Shown: in pieces, positions 61,934 through 64,000 of the stretch
How positions within the stretch are numbered: position 1 is the stretch's first letter
Layout: every line of letters begins with the position of its first letter
Assembly (NCBI GenBank): GCA_031292485.1
Contig: JARLHA010000006.1
Span: forward strand, 1 to 64,000
Source: Mucilaginibacter sp.
GTDB lineage: Bacteria > Bacteroidota > Bacteroidia > Sphingobacteriales > Sphingobacteriaceae
Length of the DNA stretch: 64,000 nt
Reading direction: 5' to 3'
Made by a program: the position numbers and the translations under genes
The notes under the pieces: model-generated
What the model was told of the DNA's origin: nothing
Database searches by the model: none
Seen by the model: only the letters and a program-made list of their open reading frames with translations

Positions 61934-62737
61934 ATGAGTAAAATTATTGCTTTAGCCAACCAAAAAGGGGGTGTTGGAAAAACTACTTCGTCTATCAACC
62001 TGGCTGCAAGTTTGGCCGTGTTAGAATATAAAACGCTATTGGTTGACGCCGATCCGCAGGCCAATTCAACCTCGGGCATTGGTTTCGATCCGCGCAATAT
62101 AAAGGACAGTATTTACGAGTGTATCATCAATAATATTGATCCGCGTGATGCAATTCAAAAAACGGAAACACCGAACCTTGACTTGCTGCCCGCCCATATT
62201 GACCTGGTGGGCGCCGAGATCGAAATGATCAACCTGGTAGATCGTGAATACAAAATGAAAGCCGTATTGGACGTTGTTAAAGACAATTACGATTTTATTA
62301 TTATTGATTGTTCACCATCGCTGGGTTTAATCACCATTAACGCATTAACTGCTGCCGATTCGGTAATCATTCCCGTTCAATGCGAGTATTTTGCATTGGA
62401 AGGTTTGGGTAAATTGCTCAATACCATCAAGATCGTTCAGTCGCGGCTCAACACCCATCTGGAGATCGAAGGCATCCTGCTTACGATGTACGATGTAAGG
62501 CTCCGGCTATCAAACCAGGTGGTTGAAGAAGTAAGAACCCATTTTGAAGACATGGTATTTGATACCATTATACAGCGCAATACCCGCTTAAGCGAGGCCC
62601 CAAGTTTTGGCATATCCGTAATTATGCACGATGCCACCAGCAAAGGCGCCATCAATTACTTAAACCTGGCCCGCGAAATTATCCGTAAAAACGGTTTGGT
62701 GAAAGCTGAACCCGAAGTTAACATAGAAACAGTGTAA
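61934..62737 (+). CDS. parA: Chromosome-partitioning ATPase ParA
   Basis: A 267-residue Walker-type ATPase with the deviant P-loop KGGVGKTTSSINLAA near residues 11-25, Walker A' in LLVDADPQANST and Walker B in FIIIDCSPSLGLIT. It drives segregation of ParB-parS complexes. The ATG at 61934 (MSKIIALANQ) is chosen over a TTG five codons upstream. parB follows after 3 bp. Confidence 0.95.
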   Translation: MSKIIALANQKGGVGKTTSSINLAASLAVLEYKTLLVDADPQANSTSGIGFDPRNIKDSIYECIINNIDPRDAIQKTETPNLDLLPAHIDLVGAEIEMINLVDREYKMKAVLDVVKDNYDFIIIDCSPSLGLITINALTAADSVIIPVQCEYFALEGLGKLLNTIKIVQSRLNTHLEIEGILLTMYDVRLRLSNQVVEEVRTHFEDMVFDTIIQRNTRLSEAPSFGISVIMHDATSKGAINYLNLAREIIRKNGLVKAEPEVNIETV

Positions 62738-62740
62738 ATA

Positions 62741-63643
62741 ATGAGTACAGAGAAAAGAAACGCTTTGGGAAGAGGGTTAAGCGCACTGCTGAATGATTCT
62801 GAAAATGTACAACAAAATAAAAGTAACGTTTCAAACGCACCTGAGGTAAATAACCCCGGTTCGGTAAATGAAATAAAATTAGCTGAAATTGAAACAAATC
62901 CTTTTCAGCCACGTACCGATTTTGATGAACAGGCTTTGGCCGAACTGGCCGAGTCGATAAAATTACAGGGCCTGATACAGCCTATCACCGTTAGGCGCAT
63001 GAGCGCGCACAGTTACCAGCTCATATCAGGCGAGCGCCGGTTCCGGGCATCAAAACTTGCCGGTTTAACCCAGGTTCCTGCTTATATCCGCACGGCTAAC
63101 GACCAGCAAATGCTGGAAATGGCGCTGATTGAAAACATTCAGCGTGAAAACCTGAACGCGATAGAGGTAGCGCTCAGCTTTCAGCGGATGATTGAGGAAT
63201 GTAACCTTAAGCAGGAGGAATTGGGTGATCGCGTAAGCAAAAACAGGTCGACCGTAACCAATTACCTGCGCTTGCTAAGATTGCCCCCCGCCGTACAGGC
63301 TTCTGTACGAGACGGGCAGATCAGCATGGGCCATGCAAAAGCCTTATTAACGCTTGAAGACCCAACCCAACAAATATTTTATCACCAGCATATTATAAAG
63401 CAGGGCTTATCCGTTCGTATGACAGAAGATCTGGTGCGGAATGCGCAACGGTCGCCTGTTAAAAAGGACGATAAAAAGCCGGAGCCTGTTTCCTTCCAGG
63501 TCCAAAAGATACAGGACGACCTGGCATCGAAGTTTAGCACACGTGTTAAGCTAAAGGTGAGCAGCCAGGGAAAAGGAACCATTGAGATCCCCTTTTTATC
63601 GCAGGAAGACCTTGGCCGGATCCTCGAAATTATGGATTGGTAA
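62741..63643 (+). CDS. parB: Chromosome-partitioning protein ParB
   Basis: A 300-residue ParB: the N-terminal ParA-interacting RNALGRGLSALL, the CTPase/nuclease-like domain with EIETNPFQPRTDF and LISGERRFRASKLAG, ENIQRENLNAIEVA, an HTH (SKNRSTVTNYLRLLRLP) and a C-terminal dimer domain. It binds parS and loads onto DNA as a CTP-dependent clamp. No parS candidate was recognised in the window. Confidence 0.95.
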   Translation: MSTEKRNALGRGLSALLNDSENVQQNKSNVSNAPEVNNPGSVNEIKLAEIETNPFQPRTDFDEQALAELAESIKLQGLIQPITVRRMSAHSYQLISGERRFRASKLAGLTQVPAYIRTANDQQMLEMALIENIQRENLNAIEVALSFQRMIEECNLKQEELGDRVSKNRSTVTNYLRLLRLPPAVQASVRDGQISMGHAKALLTLEDPTQQIFYHQHIIKQGLSVRMTEDLVRNAQRSPVKKDDKKPEPVSFQVQKIQDDLASKFSTRVKLKVSSQGKGTIEIPFLSQEDLGRILEIMDW

Positions 63644-63684
63644 TATGCCTTTCGCATTTAGCGGTTGGTTTTTTAATGTAAAAC

Positions 63685-64000
63685 ATGCTTAAACATTTGT
63701 CAGTTGTTTGCTTTTTAGCGCTGTTTGCTTTTAGTGCAATGGCTCAAAAACCAGATACCATATCAAAAGCCGCCAAAAAAGCAGGCAGTAAGGATACCTT
63801 AATTTCAACGCGGCAGGACACGATTGCCGAAAAGGATCATTTTCGTAAAATAAAAAAAGAAAAGGTTTTCCATCCGGATAGCGCCCATAGCCCGCATTTG
63901 GCTGTCATGCATTCATTAATGGTGCCGGGCTGGGGGCAGGTTTATAATCACCAATGGTGGAAGGTACCTGTTATTTATGGAGTACTTGGCCTTTTTGTTG
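63685..64000 (+). CDS. DUF5683 protein, 3' end beyond window
   Basis: An open frame from ATG at 63685 to the window end (105 codons). A signal peptide (MLKHLSVVCFLALFAFSAMA, cleavage before QKPDT) is followed by a basic linker and the DUF5683 mark HSLMVPGWGQVYNHQWWKVP entering a membrane helix. It follows parB by 41 bp; the order parA-parB-DUF5683 (then usually dapB and lepB) is common in Bacteroidota. Function unknown. Confidence 0.85.
   Translation, partial: MLKHLSVVCFLALFAFSAMAQKPDTISKAAKKAGSKDTLISTRQDTIAEKDHFRKIKKEKVFHPDSAHSPHLAVMHSLMVPGWGQVYNHQWWKVPVIYGVLGLFV

Overview
The window reads as a chromosome segment of a Bacteroidota bacterium, most likely Sphingobacteriaceae and close to Mucilaginibacter or Pedobacter (inference; no search was run). 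The grounds are: tandem proteins with the type IX secretion C-terminal domain (54577-58608), a DUF4270 lipoprotein, a long three-domain plant/Bacteroidota-type IspG, the order parA-parB-DUF5683 at the right end, frequent lack of clear Shine-Dalgarno sequences, and two promoters matching the Bacteroidota consensus TTG-N19-21-TAnnTTTG.

Layout. 1-4.5 kb: repeats, DoxX membrane protein, lipoprotein, an AT-rich single-chain DUF262/DUF1524 (GmrSD-like) nuclease, and an MmcQ/YjbR-cupin pair. 4.5-7.8 kb: GH35-type glycosidase, esterase and SGNH hydrolase. 7.8-17.3 kb: a 76-bp tandem repeat, then housekeeping genes (pdxA, rsmA, EcsC-like, hydroxyacid dehydrogenase, panC, starch-synthase-like protein, DUF4270, glmS). 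17.4-20.3 kb: catalase divergent from its likely regulator OxyR. 20.3-24.5 kb: MBL hydrolase, FtsX-type permease, NlpE-like lipoprotein, rbfA, M23 peptidase. 24.7-31.4 kb: a probable cyanophycin storage/utilisation locus (amino-acid permease, isoaspartyl peptidase, cyanophycinase, cyanophycin synthetase). 31.5-34.2 kb: two toxin-antitoxin modules around a pseudouridine synthase. 34.3-43.6 kb: DUF4097 protein, deoC, a PoxB-like TPP enzyme, a small ABM-fold protein, an ispG broken by a one-base frame discrepancy, an orphan antitoxin-like gene, an APH-fold kinase and a CBS protein. 43.9-50.9 kb: a probable glycoside 3-oxidation operon (DUF1080 hydrolase, GMC oxidoreductase, gluconate-dehydrogenase-type subunit 3), then GH16 and GH20 enzymes. 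51-60 kb: an AT-rich DUF1828 gene pair, a TonB-dependent receptor, two tandem T9SS cargo proteins and an outer-membrane barrel protein. 60-64 kb: VIT1-like transporter, FMN reductase, parA, parB and the start of a DUF5683 gene.

The most unusual signal is in the spaces between genes. About 18 loci carry short degenerate tandem arrays with a strict period of 7, 8 or 9 nt. Each locus has its own repeat word, the arrays are often paired as inverted arms around a short loop, and they frequently fill a gap to within a few bases of a start or stop codon. Two such arrays lie inside the ispG reading frame. The first contains an A7 run that forms the classical A AAA AAC slippery heptamer exactly where a -1 shift is needed to join the two halves of this normally essential enzyme. 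Several other dispersed repeats (a CCCTCTTTA-ended element, a GTCATTTCGA-ended element, an 83-bp palindrome and a 76-bp tandem repeat) add to a repeat-rich intergenic landscape. No tRNA, rRNA, CRISPR array, transposase or prophage was seen.
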